Positions 14,334-20,085 of a DNA stretch of 20,085 nucleotides are shown here, in pieces. Position 1 is the first letter of the stretch. Every line of letters begins with the position of its first letter. A program made the position numbers and the translations under genes. The notes beneath the pieces were generated by a model. That model saw only the letters and a program-made list of their open reading frames with translations. It was not told where the DNA came from and did not search any database. The stretch spans positions 1 to 20,085 of the IMG/VR virus record IMGVR_UViG_3300037325_000041; one strand, written 5' to 3'. The stretch comes from a virus.

Positions 14334-14551
14334 TGAGTATTTTACTACTAGTCACTAGAGGTTTTGGTAATGGCACTTTTGCGGGTTCTATTGCTAAAAT
14401 GGCAACAGTAGGTTTTACGGCATCATCGTTTATTTCATTTCACGCTGAAACAATTAATTTACGAGTGACGCGAAGAACAATTACATTGGATCAATATCCT
14501 AGCAGTGTTAGTTTAAGACAAACGCCAGCAGCTATAAAATTAGAGGTTTAA
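14333..14551 (+). CDS. Small phage tail-associated protein, unknown function
   Basis: The product is 72 residues, starting MSILLLVTRGFGNGTFAGSI. The 'TRGFGNGTF.GSI' opening occurs in small proteins between fibre and lysis genes of related phages. The C-terminal half is basic and Ser/Thr-rich ('INLRVTRRTITLDQYPSSVS'). The start overlaps the fibre stop as TAATG, so it is translated with the fibre. Function unknown; fibre accessory is a guess from position. Confidence 0.5.
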   Translation: MSILLLVTRGFGNGTFAGSIAKMATVGFTASSFISFHAETINLRVTRRTITLDQYPSSVSLRQTPAAIKLEV

Positions 14552-14552
14552 A

Positions 14553-14825
14553 ATGAAAATCCTGTACAGGACTTTAAAGGTAGGCAAAAAGCTCAATATA
14601 AAAATAGACCTAACTAATAATCTAGGTGCTGCAATTGTTAGTGCAACGGTTACATCTAGTAATAGCAATGTAACTATTGGATCTTTAACAATAAACGCTA
14701 ATGATATAATTGCGCCACTCACCGGCGCGGTAGCTGGTGAATCAAGTATCACAGTTAATTACGCAAGCGCTGCGAATGATGAAACCGATTGTCAATCTTT
14801 TACCGTTAATGTTGAGGACTGCTAA
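14553..14825 (+). CDS. Small Ig-like beta protein, tail accessory
   Basis: The product is 90 residues, starting MKILYRTLKVGKKLNIKIDL. The composition (alternating hydrophobic/polar, 'AIVSATVTSSNSNVTIGSL' and 'ESSITVNYASAANDETDCQS') predicts an immunoglobulin-like beta sandwich of the sort used as decorations on tails and fibres. It has two Cys near the end (QSFTVNVEDC and DETDC). GAGG (14542-14545) precedes the ATG at 14553. It overlaps the next gene as TAATG. The family is not identified; a tail decoration or fibre-linked domain is the likely role. Confidence 0.5.
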   Translation: MKILYRTLKVGKKLNIKIDLTNNLGAAIVSATVTSSNSNVTIGSLTINANDIIAPLTGAVAGESSITVNYASAANDETDCQSFTVNVEDC

Positions 14826-15109
14826 TGTCTGATGTATCACGTTTTGATCGACTTGAAGTAAAGCTCGATAAATTAGCAGATGCAATTGCGGCTATTGCTC
14901 GCGTTGAGGAAAAAATAATTTCTTCAAACGACCAGTTAGCAAAAGCGGAAAAGCGGATTGAAAAAACGCAAACTGATGTAGATAATCTTTATGAGATAGT
15001 TCGCAAAAATTCTATGATTGTAAAATTTATTGATAAAATATTTTGGTTAATTATAACGCCTATAATTGCAGGTTGTGCAGGCTTGTTATTTTGGTATTAC
15101 AAAAAATAA
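14825..15109 (+). CDS. XhlA-like coiled-coil membrane protein, lysis-associated
   Basis: The product is 94 residues. Residues about 5-65 form a coiled coil ('FDRLEVKLDKLADAIAAIAR', 'QLAKAEKRIEKTQTDVDNLY'). Residues about 67-91 are one membrane segment ('FIDKIFWLIITPIIAGCAGL') followed by a basic end (FWYYKK). This layout matches haemolysin XhlA-type proteins that accompany phage holin and endolysin. The gene opens the lysis region and overlaps the Ig-like gene as TAATG. It could be a holin accessory or an independent membrane-lesion protein; the dedicated 3TM holin is further downstream. Confidence 0.62.
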   Translation: MSDVSRFDRLEVKLDKLADAIAAIARVEEKIISSNDQLAKAEKRIEKTQTDVDNLYEIVRKNSMIVKFIDKIFWLIITPIIAGCAGLLFWYYKK

Positions 15110-15117
15110 GGGATAAA

Positions 15118-15756
15118 ATGAGATTTTTAATTCGAATATTATTAGCGCTTATTGGTTTGCCATTGTTGATTATTCCTACGTTATGGGCTACCTACAAAAA
15201 TCTAAACGAATTACCGTGGGGATTTAATAAAGTTTGGGGTAATGAGGAGGACGGGTGGAACGGCAACGGAACGCAAAGGCATTTTTGGCTTCTAAATGGA
15301 AATGTTAGCATTGCTAATGGGGTGCAAGGGTGGTGGCCAGACTACTTACGTCAACAGGGTATTATATGGCGTAGCCTTTCATTCACAAGACGCTGGTGGT
15401 ATTCATACAAGTGGTGCGCAATTAGAAACCCAGCTTGGAACACGCGAAACATTGCTTACATATCAACTAGCGTTGACGCTCAAGATGTAATGTTTTATCA
15501 AAATTCTGGTAATTGCAGAGCAGTAAATAAAAAAAGTAAGGTAGATTTGTTTTATAATTTTAAATTCGCAAATGAAGATGGTGAATTTCAAGGAAAATAC
15601 AGGCACACTAGGTTGTTTAATAATTATTTTTTGCATAGGCGATGGGGTTGGAAAGTTTACCCTGAATTATTTGATTTAGTAATAACGCCGAGATTCAAGC
15701 GGCGTTCGGTTTATATTTTTCAGCTTGAACTTGTGAACATAAAAAAGGAGTCTTAA
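15118..15756 (+). CDS. DUF7338-like phage membrane protein near lysis genes
   Basis: From ATG 15118 (Shine-Dalgarno AGGG at 15109-15112) the product is 212 residues. An upstream in-frame ATG (15043) would overlap the XhlA-like gene and is rejected. The first about 27 residues are a membrane segment ('LIRILLALIGLPLLIIPTLW'). Then come 'LNELPWGFNKVWGNEEDGWN', 'NVSIANGVQGWWPDYL', 'RRWWYSYKWCAIRNPAWNTR' and a basic C-terminal half with 'FNNYFLHRRWGWKVYPELFD'. The W-rich 'Y.W...RNPA.N' pattern is that of DUF7338 proteins adjacent to phage lysis genes. Function unknown; possibly a membrane or envelope accessory. Confidence 0.55.
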   Translation: MRFLIRILLALIGLPLLIIPTLWATYKNLNELPWGFNKVWGNEEDGWNGNGTQRHFWLLNGNVSIANGVQGWWPDYLRQQGIIWRSLSFTRRWWYSYKWCAIRNPAWNTRNIAYISTSVDAQDVMFYQNSGNCRAVNKKSKVDLFYNFKFANEDGEFQGKYRHTRLFNNYFLHRRWGWKVYPELFDLVITPRFKRRSVYIFQLELVNIKKES

Positions 15757-15758
15757 TC

Positions 15759-16145
15759 ATGGCTTTTAAACTAGGCACAAACAGCAAAAATAACTTAAAG
15801 GGCGTTGATGCCATTCTTTATAAAATTGTAGAGCGCGGATTGCAGATAAGTAAGTATGATTTTGGCATACCTGGCGATGGTGGTATACGAACTGCACAGC
15901 GTCAGAATGAGCTTTTTAAGCAAGGGTCAACACAATTAGATGGATACAAAAAAGAAAGTTACCACCAGACTGGTAGAGCCTTTGATGTGTTTGGATATGT
16001 AGACGGAAAAGCAAACTATGAACATATTGTAATGACGCATATCGCAGCCGCTTTGCTACAGGCTGCAAGCGAGTTCGGCGTTGCTTTACAATGGGGCGGT
16101 TTTTGGACAAGCTTTGTAGACATGCCGCATTATCAACTAGGATAA
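15759..16145 (+). CDS. Endolysin, M15 family D-Ala-D-Ala/L-Ala-D-Glu peptidase
   Basis: The product is 128 residues. Zinc-peptidase motif 'SYHQTGRAFDVFGYV' carries H69 and D76, and 'DMPHYQL' carries H124 with D121 nearby: these are the SxHxxGxAxD and PHxQ features of VanY/M15-type peptidoglycan peptidases, with two His and one Asp as the zinc ligands. 'GGIRTAQRQNELFKQGSTQLDG' upstream is also typical. It cleaves peptide stems in the host wall at lysis. The length matches single-domain phage M15 endolysins; no wall-binding domain or signal peptide is visible, so release through a holin is needed. A good Shine-Dalgarno AAGGAG (15745-15750) precedes the ATG. Confidence 0.9.
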   Translation: MAFKLGTNSKNNLKGVDAILYKIVERGLQISKYDFGIPGDGGIRTAQRQNELFKQGSTQLDGYKKESYHQTGRAFDVFGYVDGKANYEHIVMTHIAAALLQAASEFGVALQWGGFWTSFVDMPHYQLG

Positions 16146-16149
16146 ATTT

Positions 16150-16644
16150 ATGAATTGGTCAGATATATCACAATTGGTTGGCAAAGCTGCGCCCTTAATG
16201 GGGACTATTTTAGGTGGACCAGGCGGCGGCGCGGTTGGTTCAATGTTAGCAAGTGTTTTAGGTGTTGAAAACGACCCTAAAGCGGTGTCCGAAGCAATAA
16301 AAAACGATCCCGACGCTTATGTTAAAATAAAAAAGTTTGAGTACGACAACGAACAACAGATCCGCGAAATGGTATTTAAGACACTTGACGCTGAATTAAA
16401 AGACAAACAGAACGCAAGAGACTCACACAAGCACAACCCAATGCCGATGATTATCTGTATATCGTTAACGCTAATGACTAGCGCGGGGGCGTATGGATTA
16501 TTTCAATTACAGATACCACCGGAAAATCAAAATATAGCCAACTTACTTTTTGGTACTTTGCTGGCTAAATGGGGTGATTCAATAGCTTATTGGGTCGGAA
16601 CTACTCGCGCAAGCGCAGATAAAACAAACATGATCAGGAAATAA
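16150..16644 (+). CDS. Holin of the 3TM superfamily
   Basis: The product is 164 residues. A Gly/Ala-rich membrane-like segment at about 11-38 ('VGKAAPLMGTILGGPGGGAV') precedes 'ASVLGVENDPKAVSEAIKND', then a charged helix, then two membrane helices at about 97-119 ('MPMIICISLTLMTSAGAYGL') and 128-150 ('LLFGTLLAKWGDSIAYWVGT'). This is the Holin_3TMs pattern ('LGGP.G..VGS..A..LG', 'W..S..YW.G...S...K'). It makes the membrane lesion that lets the endolysin reach the wall. It starts 4 nt after the endolysin, and a terminator follows, closing the late transcription unit. Confidence 0.88.
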   Translation: MNWSDISQLVGKAAPLMGTILGGPGGGAVGSMLASVLGVENDPKAVSEAIKNDPDAYVKIKKFEYDNEQQIREMVFKTLDAELKDKQNARDSHKHNPMPMIICISLTLMTSAGAYGLFQLQIPPENQNIANLLFGTLLAKWGDSIAYWVGTTRASADKTNMIRK

Positions 16645-16718
16645 AAATAAGTTTGTAAGTTTGCGGAAGTTGCTATATATTAATTAAGTTAGTTTTTCAT
16701 ATTGTTTCAGCCTCCGTT

Positions 16719-16752
16719 TAAAGCGACTTGCTCAATCAGGTCGCTTTTTTTT
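16719..16752 (+). terminator. Strong Rho-independent terminator ending the late operon
   Basis: AAAGCGAC (16720-16727) pairs with GTCGCTTT (16740-16747). The stem continues with a T-G pair, T-A and G-C, leaving a 6-nt loop CTCAAT (16731-16736), then runs into T8 (16745-16752). It sits 75 nt after the holin stop codon. Confidence 0.9.
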
Positions 16753-16781
16753 GCCTAAATTAAATAAATAATAAAATAAGG

Positions 16782-16810
16782 TTTACATTATATAATAGAA
16801 TGTGTATTAT
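16782..16810 (+). promoter_or_regulatory. Putative sigma70 promoter for the AcrIF11-like gene
   Basis: TTTACA (16782-16787) and TATTAT (16805-16810) are separated by 17 nt, in an AT-rich region right after the late terminator and 32 nt before the start codon. A 10-nt palindrome ATTATATAAT (16787-16796) and an inverted pair ACATT / AATGT (16785-16789 and 16799-16803) lie in the spacer and could be a repressor site. Confidence 0.65.
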
Positions 16811-16842
16811 GTACGTATTGAAACAAACTAATTAGATAAATA

Positions 16843-17265
16843 ATGAAAATATTTCACACAAGCCCAAATAAAATAACAGAAATTAACAAATCTGGAATAT
16901 TTGGTGATGTTTTATTTTTTGCTAACGAAGCTTATTTTATGACTCAAACGCCAAACCCAGTTACATATGCAATGGAAATAAGTGAAGAAAGCATAATTAA
17001 TGTTTTAGAGCTTTATACTGAATCAACAATAGCGCGCATATCTGAATATTTAGAAATAGATGAGTCTGACGCAGAGCGTGTATTAGATGGAAGAGATACA
17101 GCATGGGATCACAATGGCGATGCTGATGCAGACTGGTATGTTCAGCAACTACAAGCTGAATGTGCAGTTGAAATGGGTTATCCGGTCTGTAGATCAACGG
17201 ATGAGCAAGGAGTTGTTTATATGATTTGTATGTCAGATAAACTTAACCAATTAGTTGAAGTATAA
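16843..17265 (+). CDS. AcrIF11-like anti-CRISPR, ADP-ribosyltransferase-type (putative)
   Basis: The product is 140 residues. It matches, by my memory of the sequence, AcrIF11 (132 aa): 'IFHTSPNKITEINKSGIFGD' against 'LFHGSYEEISEIRDSGVFGG', and 'DWYVQQLQAECAVEMGYPVC' then 'DEQGVVYMICM' against 'GWELQRLRGVLAVRLGYTSV' then 'DEHGTTWLCL'. AcrIF11 is reported to ADP-ribosylate Cas8f (Csy1) of type I-F CRISPR and block PAM recognition; its D115 corresponds here to D120, and the FHxS motif (F4-H5-x-S7) fits the NAD-binding start. It has its own promoter at the late/early junction but no clear Shine-Dalgarno. No Aca-type HTH gene is visible nearby. Function is inferred by homology. Confidence 0.78.
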   Translation: MKIFHTSPNKITEINKSGIFGDVLFFANEAYFMTQTPNPVTYAMEISEESIINVLELYTESTIARISEYLEIDESDAERVLDGRDTAWDHNGDADADWYVQQLQAECAVEMGYPVCRSTDEQGVVYMICMSDKLNQLVEV

Positions 17266-17298
17266 AATCACAACATCAAAAAACATGAGGGTTGAATA

Positions 17299-17502
17299 AT
17301 GCCACGATCAACGGACGTAGACAGAAGTAAGGAAGTTATACTAGTTTTATTGCTGACTATATTATTCGGCTTTGCACTTAGTCTAGCTGGCGAAATGGAA
17401 AAAACAGATGAAGAACGAGAGCTTGAGCATTACTGCGAAATGGTAAACAGTGGAGCTTGGGGAAATTACAAAAGTATTAACTTAAAGAAGTATTGCGATT
17501 AG
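17299..17502 (+). CDS. Small single-pass membrane protein downstream of acr-like gene
   Basis: The product is 67 residues. One membrane segment lies at about 13-30 ('VILVLLLTILFGFALSLAGE'), preceded by a short polar N-terminus and followed by a charged C-terminal part with 'ELEHYCEMVNSGAWGNYKSI' and a final YCD. Small phage proteins ending in a 'YC.MV..W....G...Y..YC' pattern are common; their function is unknown. A clear Shine-Dalgarno GAGGG (17287-17291) precedes the ATG. It lies 33 nt after the AcrIF11-like gene, probably in the same transcript, so it may belong to an accessory or anti-defence cassette. Confidence 0.65.
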   Translation: MPRSTDVDRSKEVILVLLLTILFGFALSLAGEMEKTDEERELEHYCEMVNSGAWGNYKSINLKKYCD

Positions 17503-17547
17503 TAATAAATTATCTAAATTTTTACAATAACTAGAAGGTAAAGACTA

Positions 17548-17685
17548 ATGATTATAGGCACACTATTAATCATAATCATATTAATTATGATCGGAAGCAT
17601 TAAAATAACAACGGGTCGGGTAATCTTGGCTGCTTTGTTTTTTGGTTCTATTTACATTTACGCAAGTACTTACACAACATTATAA
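17548..17685 (+). CDS. Tiny two-TM membrane protein (45 aa)
   Basis: ATG 17548 to TAA 17683-17685 encodes 45 residues, MIIGTLLIIIILIMIGSIKI first, then TTGRVILAALFFGSIYIYAS. Two membrane helices (about 1-18 and 24-43) are joined by a short polar turn (KITTGR). Shine-Dalgarno GAAGGT (17534-17539) lies 8 nt upstream of the ATG, which supports translation. No family is recognised. It sits between the single-pass protein and the next promoter. Its small size makes chance possible, but the Shine-Dalgarno and fit in the operon favour a gene. Confidence 0.5.
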   Translation: MIIGTLLIIIILIMIGSIKITTGRVILAALFFGSIYIYASTYTTL

Positions 17686-17715
17686 AACTATTCACCAGTT
17701 CAGTATAAAAAACGG

Positions 17716-17744
17716 TTTACAGTAGGGTTTTATTTTGTTACTTT
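17716..17744 (+). promoter_or_regulatory. Putative promoter for the recombination operon
   Basis: TTTACA (17716-17721), 17-nt spacer, then TACTTT (17739-17744) with the TG of an extended -10 at 17736-17737. It is 28 nt before the 105-aa gene. The -35 context GGTTTACA is identical to that of the AcrIF11-like promoter (16780-16787). Confidence 0.5.
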
Positions 17745-17772
17745 AGGTGGACTTAAACAAGAGGGCAAGAAT

Positions 17773-18090
17773 ATGAAACAAGTTACAATACTTAGTCATA
17801 AATGTGATTTTATTAGAGACGTACATCCATGTGCAGTTGATAATGATGGAAGATTAACGTATGAATCTGATGATTACATGACCCTTAAATATACACAAAA
17901 AGGTTCTGTTTTTTTAAAAAATACAACCGGAATTTTTGACATTAAAATTATTCTATCAAAAAAAGAAAATGGCAAAACAGTCTTAACTGGGGGTTATATT
18001 CAAGCTAATTTTTTATTTTCTTCAGCATGTTTGGAGAGTGGAGATATGGAGTTTTGGTCAGCAGGTAAAATAGATTTTGTTAATTCATAA
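17773..18090 (+). CDS. Unknown 105-aa early gene
   Basis: The product is 105 residues, starting MKQVTILSHKCDFIRDVHPC. It has 'DGRLTYESDDYMTLKYTQKG', 'FDIKIILSKKENGKTVLTGG' and 'FSSACLESGDMEFWSAGKID', suggesting alternating beta strands, with three Cys (C11, C20 and one near 86). No family is recognised. A GAGGG Shine-Dalgarno (17761-17765) precedes the ATG. It is the first gene of the operon with Rad52 and the coiled-coil protein, 16 nt before the Rad52 ATG. It could be a recombination accessory or another early counter-defence gene; nothing proves either. Confidence 0.6.
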   Translation: MKQVTILSHKCDFIRDVHPCAVDNDGRLTYESDDYMTLKYTQKGSVFLKNTTGIFDIKIILSKKENGKTVLTGGYIQANFLFSSACLESGDMEFWSAGKIDFVNS

Positions 18091-18102
18091 ACAACAGGGC
18101 GA
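18089..18102 (+). repeat. 14-nt direct repeat, copy 1, ribosome-binding region of the annealing gene
   Basis: AAACAACAGGGCGA lies just before ATG 18107 and carries the Shine-Dalgarno CAGGG. The second exact copy is at 19025-19038. Confidence 0.7.
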
Positions 18103-18106
18103 AAAC

Positions 18107-19045
18107 ATGAACATTGAAAAACTAGCAGCAAAATTTGACGAACGCGACATTGAATGGCGCGTACAGCAACAAGGCAAAAGCGGCAATAACTTATGGGCTA
18201 GGGTTTTTTGCTACATAACAAACCGCGCAATAATGGCAAGGCTTGACGCAGTTTGCGGAGCGCATGGTTGGAAAAACGAGTTTAAAGCAACGCCGTGTGG
18301 CAAAGGTTATCAATGCGGTATCTCAATTAAAATTGGAGATGAATGGGTTACACGTTGGGATGGCGCCGAAATAAGCGGGGGCGGTAGCATTGACGCAGTT
18401 AAGTCGACTATGTCCAACAGCATGAAACGTGCCGGTGTTCAATGGGGGATTGGTCGATACCTTTACAGGCTTGAGACTGTTTTTACTGATTGCGTTCTAT
18501 GTGATAACCAGCGCGACGTGCCAGCGGGTTACAATTACCAGTATCACAAAGGCAAGGGCAACGATTCAAGCTACGGAACAGCATGGAGAACACCCGACCT
18601 ACCATCTTGGGCTTTGCCTACAACAAAACTTCAAATACAAAATCACTTCAAAGACATTGCAAACGCTGAAACAATGGAGGAATTAAAAACCGCGTTTAAA
18701 TATGCGTTTAATACTGCTGAAACTCAAGACACAGCGCAAGAGTCAGAAGTATTATTATCTGAGTTCACAGAAGCCAAGGACGTAGCCAAGCAGAAATTAA
18801 TTGACTATGCCGCACAAGTTGCCATTGAAGAGTCAAAAGCCGCTGAGGATGCTATACAAGAATCAATTAGTGTAATCATGGCATCCAGCAACGAGTCGGT
18901 TTTAAATGGTCAAACTAAACTGGCATTAAAGAAAGCGGAAAAAATACAAAATCTTGACACTCAGCGCGAATGTATTGTTAATATCAACAAAGCTAGAAAA
19001 ATCCGTTTAACTAAACTTAATGAAAAACAACAGGGCGAGAAATAA
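18107..19045 (+). CDS. Rad52/Rad22-type single-strand annealing protein
   Basis: From ATG 18107 (Shine-Dalgarno CAGGG at 18095-18099) the product is 312 residues. The first about 125 residues are the Rad52/Rad22 annealing domain: 'DIEWRVQQQGKSGNNLWARV', 'TNRAIMARLDAVCGAHGWKN', 'CGISIKIGDEWVTRWDGAE' (GDEW at 77-80) and 'MKRAGVQWGIGRYLYRLE' (M106 on). It promotes annealing of complementary ssDNA in phage recombination and replication (family knowledge). The C-terminal about 110 residues are helical and charged, probably for oligomerisation or partner binding. An earlier TTG at 18077 is in frame but would overlap the previous gene. It overlaps the next gene as TAATG. Confidence 0.88.
   Translation: MNIEKLAAKFDERDIEWRVQQQGKSGNNLWARVFCYITNRAIMARLDAVCGAHGWKNEFKATPCGKGYQCGISIKIGDEWVTRWDGAEISGGGSIDAVKSTMSNSMKRAGVQWGIGRYLYRLETVFTDCVLCDNQRDVPAGYNYQYHKGKGNDSSYGTAWRTPDLPSWALPTTKLQIQNHFKDIANAETMEELKTAFKYAFNTAETQDTAQESEVLLSEFTEAKDVAKQKLIDYAAQVAIEESKAAEDAIQESISVIMASSNESVLNGQTKLALKKAEKIQNLDTQRECIVNINKARKIRLTKLNEKQQGEK
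19025..19038 (+). repeat. 14-nt direct repeat, copy 2, ribosome-binding region of the coiled-coil gene
   Basis: AAACAACAGGGCGA again, in the last codons of the annealing gene and just before the ATG of the coiled-coil gene (19045). Here it encodes part of the C-terminal KQQGEK. Confidence 0.7.
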
Positions 19046-20085
19046 TGGAAACTATAAACATCACAAAAGCAATGCAAGTAGAATTGAGCTTAACAGAGCA
19101 AGACCTGATTGCACTTGAAGAAAGAAAGTCAAACTTGGTTTTAGATGTAACCTCAGAAGCCGGTTATAAAGCTGCTAGAAAAGAACGCACCGAGCGCAAC
19201 GGAATAACCAAAGGCATTGCAAACCTTGCGATTGCAGGTAAGAAAGCAATTGACGAAGTTCGCCACCAACTAATTGACAGGGTTGAATCTTCATACACTG
19301 ATATAATTATGCCGCTTGAAGTTGAAGAGGTAAAACGCAAGGCAGAAGCGGATCTAAAAAAGCAAAAAGAAGCCGAGCGCATAGCCGCAATTCAAAGAAG
19401 CATTGATGTACTATTTGAAATGAAAGCACAAGCTGTTGACATGGATAGCGAAGGCATAGCCGGTATAATTGAAGCAGTTGATCTAATCGATTGTTCAGAG
19501 GGCTTTGACGAGCTTACACAGGAAGCTTTGCAGGCTCAGAAGTTGGTACTTTCTGATTTAAGTATTATGCTTAACCAAGCTATAAGCCAAGAACAGTTAT
19601 CAGCAGAGCGTAAAGCAATGCAGCGTCAACAAAAAGAATTAGCAGAACAAGCAGCAGCGCAAGAATTAATTGATAAAGCACAAGACCGGCTAAACAATTT
19701 AAAGATGATCCCCGCGGGTATGTTCGGAAAGTTTAGCCAAGAAATTAGAGCCAAGTACAACCAGGTTGGTAACTTTGAAATAACAGAAGCAGAGTTTGGA
19801 TCATTAGCTGTACAAGCAAAACAAGAGCAGGATCAAGTTTTAGGTTTTTTAAATAACATGGCTAATCAACAAGAAATGGTTGAACAAGCAGAAGCAAACC
19901 GCAAAGCCGCGATTGCAGCACCGCCAGCAGTAGCAGAACAACCCGCAGTTGAACTTAACCCTGAAATTGATAACAATATAGGGGATAAGAAAGAAAGCAC
20001 GGCACAAACTGACTACAGTCAAGTTTATACTTTCTTAAAAGGCGCTGAGTTAAGCCCGTTAAAAGTTCAATTGTTGCACTCTGCT
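19045..20085 (+). CDS. Coiled-coil recombination-associated protein, DUF1351-like (partial)
   Basis: The frame is open from ATG 19045 to the window end (347 residues seen, no stop). The first part, 'ALEERKSNLVLDVTSEAGYK' then 'GIANLAIAGKKAIDEVRHQL', followed by a charged long helix 'EVEEVKRKAEADLKKQKEAE', resembles DUF1351 and similar proteins that sit next to phage RecT/Rad52. The middle is coiled coil ('AERKAMQRQQKELAEQAAAQ'); 'FEITEAEFGSLAVQ' and a Pro/Ala linker (PPAVAEQPAVEL) precede the visible end. A nuclease or ssDNA-related role in recombination is suggested by position only. It is translationally coupled to the annealing gene (TAATG at 19043-19047), with CAGGG at 19032-19035 as Shine-Dalgarno. 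Confidence 0.7.
   Translation, partial: METINITKAMQVELSLTEQDLIALEERKSNLVLDVTSEAGYKAARKERTERNGITKGIANLAIAGKKAIDEVRHQLIDRVESSYTDIIMPLEVEEVKRKAEADLKKQKEAERIAAIQRSIDVLFEMKAQAVDMDSEGIAGIIEAVDLIDCSEGFDELTQEALQAQKLVLSDLSIMLNQAISQEQLSAERKAMQRQQKELAEQAAAQELIDKAQDRLNNLKMIPAGMFGKFSQEIRAKYNQVGNFEITEAEFGSLAVQAKQEQDQVLGFLNNMANQQEMVEQAEANRKAAIAAPPAVAEQPAVELNPEIDNNIGDKKESTAQTDYSQVYTFLKGAELSPLKVQLLHSA

Noticed and set aside
15296-15490. A + strand frame of 64 codons overlapping the DUF7338-like gene
   Set aside because: The main frame keeps family motifs (RRWWYSYKW, RNPAWN) through this region, so this is a shadow, not a frameshift.
16645-16842. Intergenic region checked for tRNA, attP or small RNA
   Set aside because: Only the terminator, the promoter and an AT-rich leader are visible; no cloverleaf or integrase-related repeat.
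18429-18686. A + strand frame of 85 codons inside the annealing gene
   Set aside because: The annealing protein domain continues in its own frame without interruption; no Shine-Dalgarno for the alternative.

Overview
The window is a continuous stretch of a tailed (siphovirus-type) bacteriophage or prophage. Every supported gene is on the + strand, and genes are packed with TAATG/ATGA overlaps. Low G+C (about 40% by eye), the style of the proteins and an AcrIF11-like gene suggest a gammaproteobacterial host, plausibly marine (Alteromonadales/Vibrionales-like). The host is an inference from composition and protein style, not from a marker gene.

Layout. Positions 1-725: the end of a P22-gp5-like major capsid gene, a Rho-independent terminator, and a 53-codon gene. 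759-2437: head-tail connector set (DnaT-like adaptor, head closure, HK97-gp10-like, tail terminator). 2475-5892: tail tube, a tail assembly chaperone pair joined by a programmed -1 frameshift (A AAA AAG at 3209-3215), and the tape measure protein. 5895-14825: tail tip, hub and adhesion genes, including a lectin-like fibre with 14-residue tandem repeats, a distal tail protein, a cysteine-rich hub with a glycine-rich C-terminus, a ConA-like adhesin and a stalk fibre. 14825-16644: lysis block with an XhlA-like coiled-coil/TM protein, a DUF7338-like membrane protein, an M15 peptidase endolysin and a 3TM holin. A strong terminator at about 16719-16752 closes the late unit.

Right after the terminator, a new promoter (TTTACA-17-TATTAT) drives a 140-aa protein that I read as an AcrIF11-type anti-CRISPR (ADP-ribosyltransferase-like), followed by two small membrane proteins. 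A second promoter with the same GGTTTACA -35 region precedes an unknown 105-aa gene, a Rad52/Rad22-type single-strand annealing protein and a coiled-coil DUF1351-like protein that runs off the end. This is the late-to-early junction of the phage, where accessory anti-defence genes are often carried.

How it works together: the head and connector genes close the filled capsid. The chaperone pair and tape measure build a tail of an estimated 120 nm. Hub and fibre proteins bind the host. Endolysin and holin release progeny. On entry, the AcrIF11-like protein could disable a type I-F CRISPR effector while the Rad52/DUF1351 pair supports recombination and replication. The most noteworthy items are the AcrIF11 homologue and its uncharacterised neighbours, the frameshift signal, and the repeat architecture of the fibre proteins.
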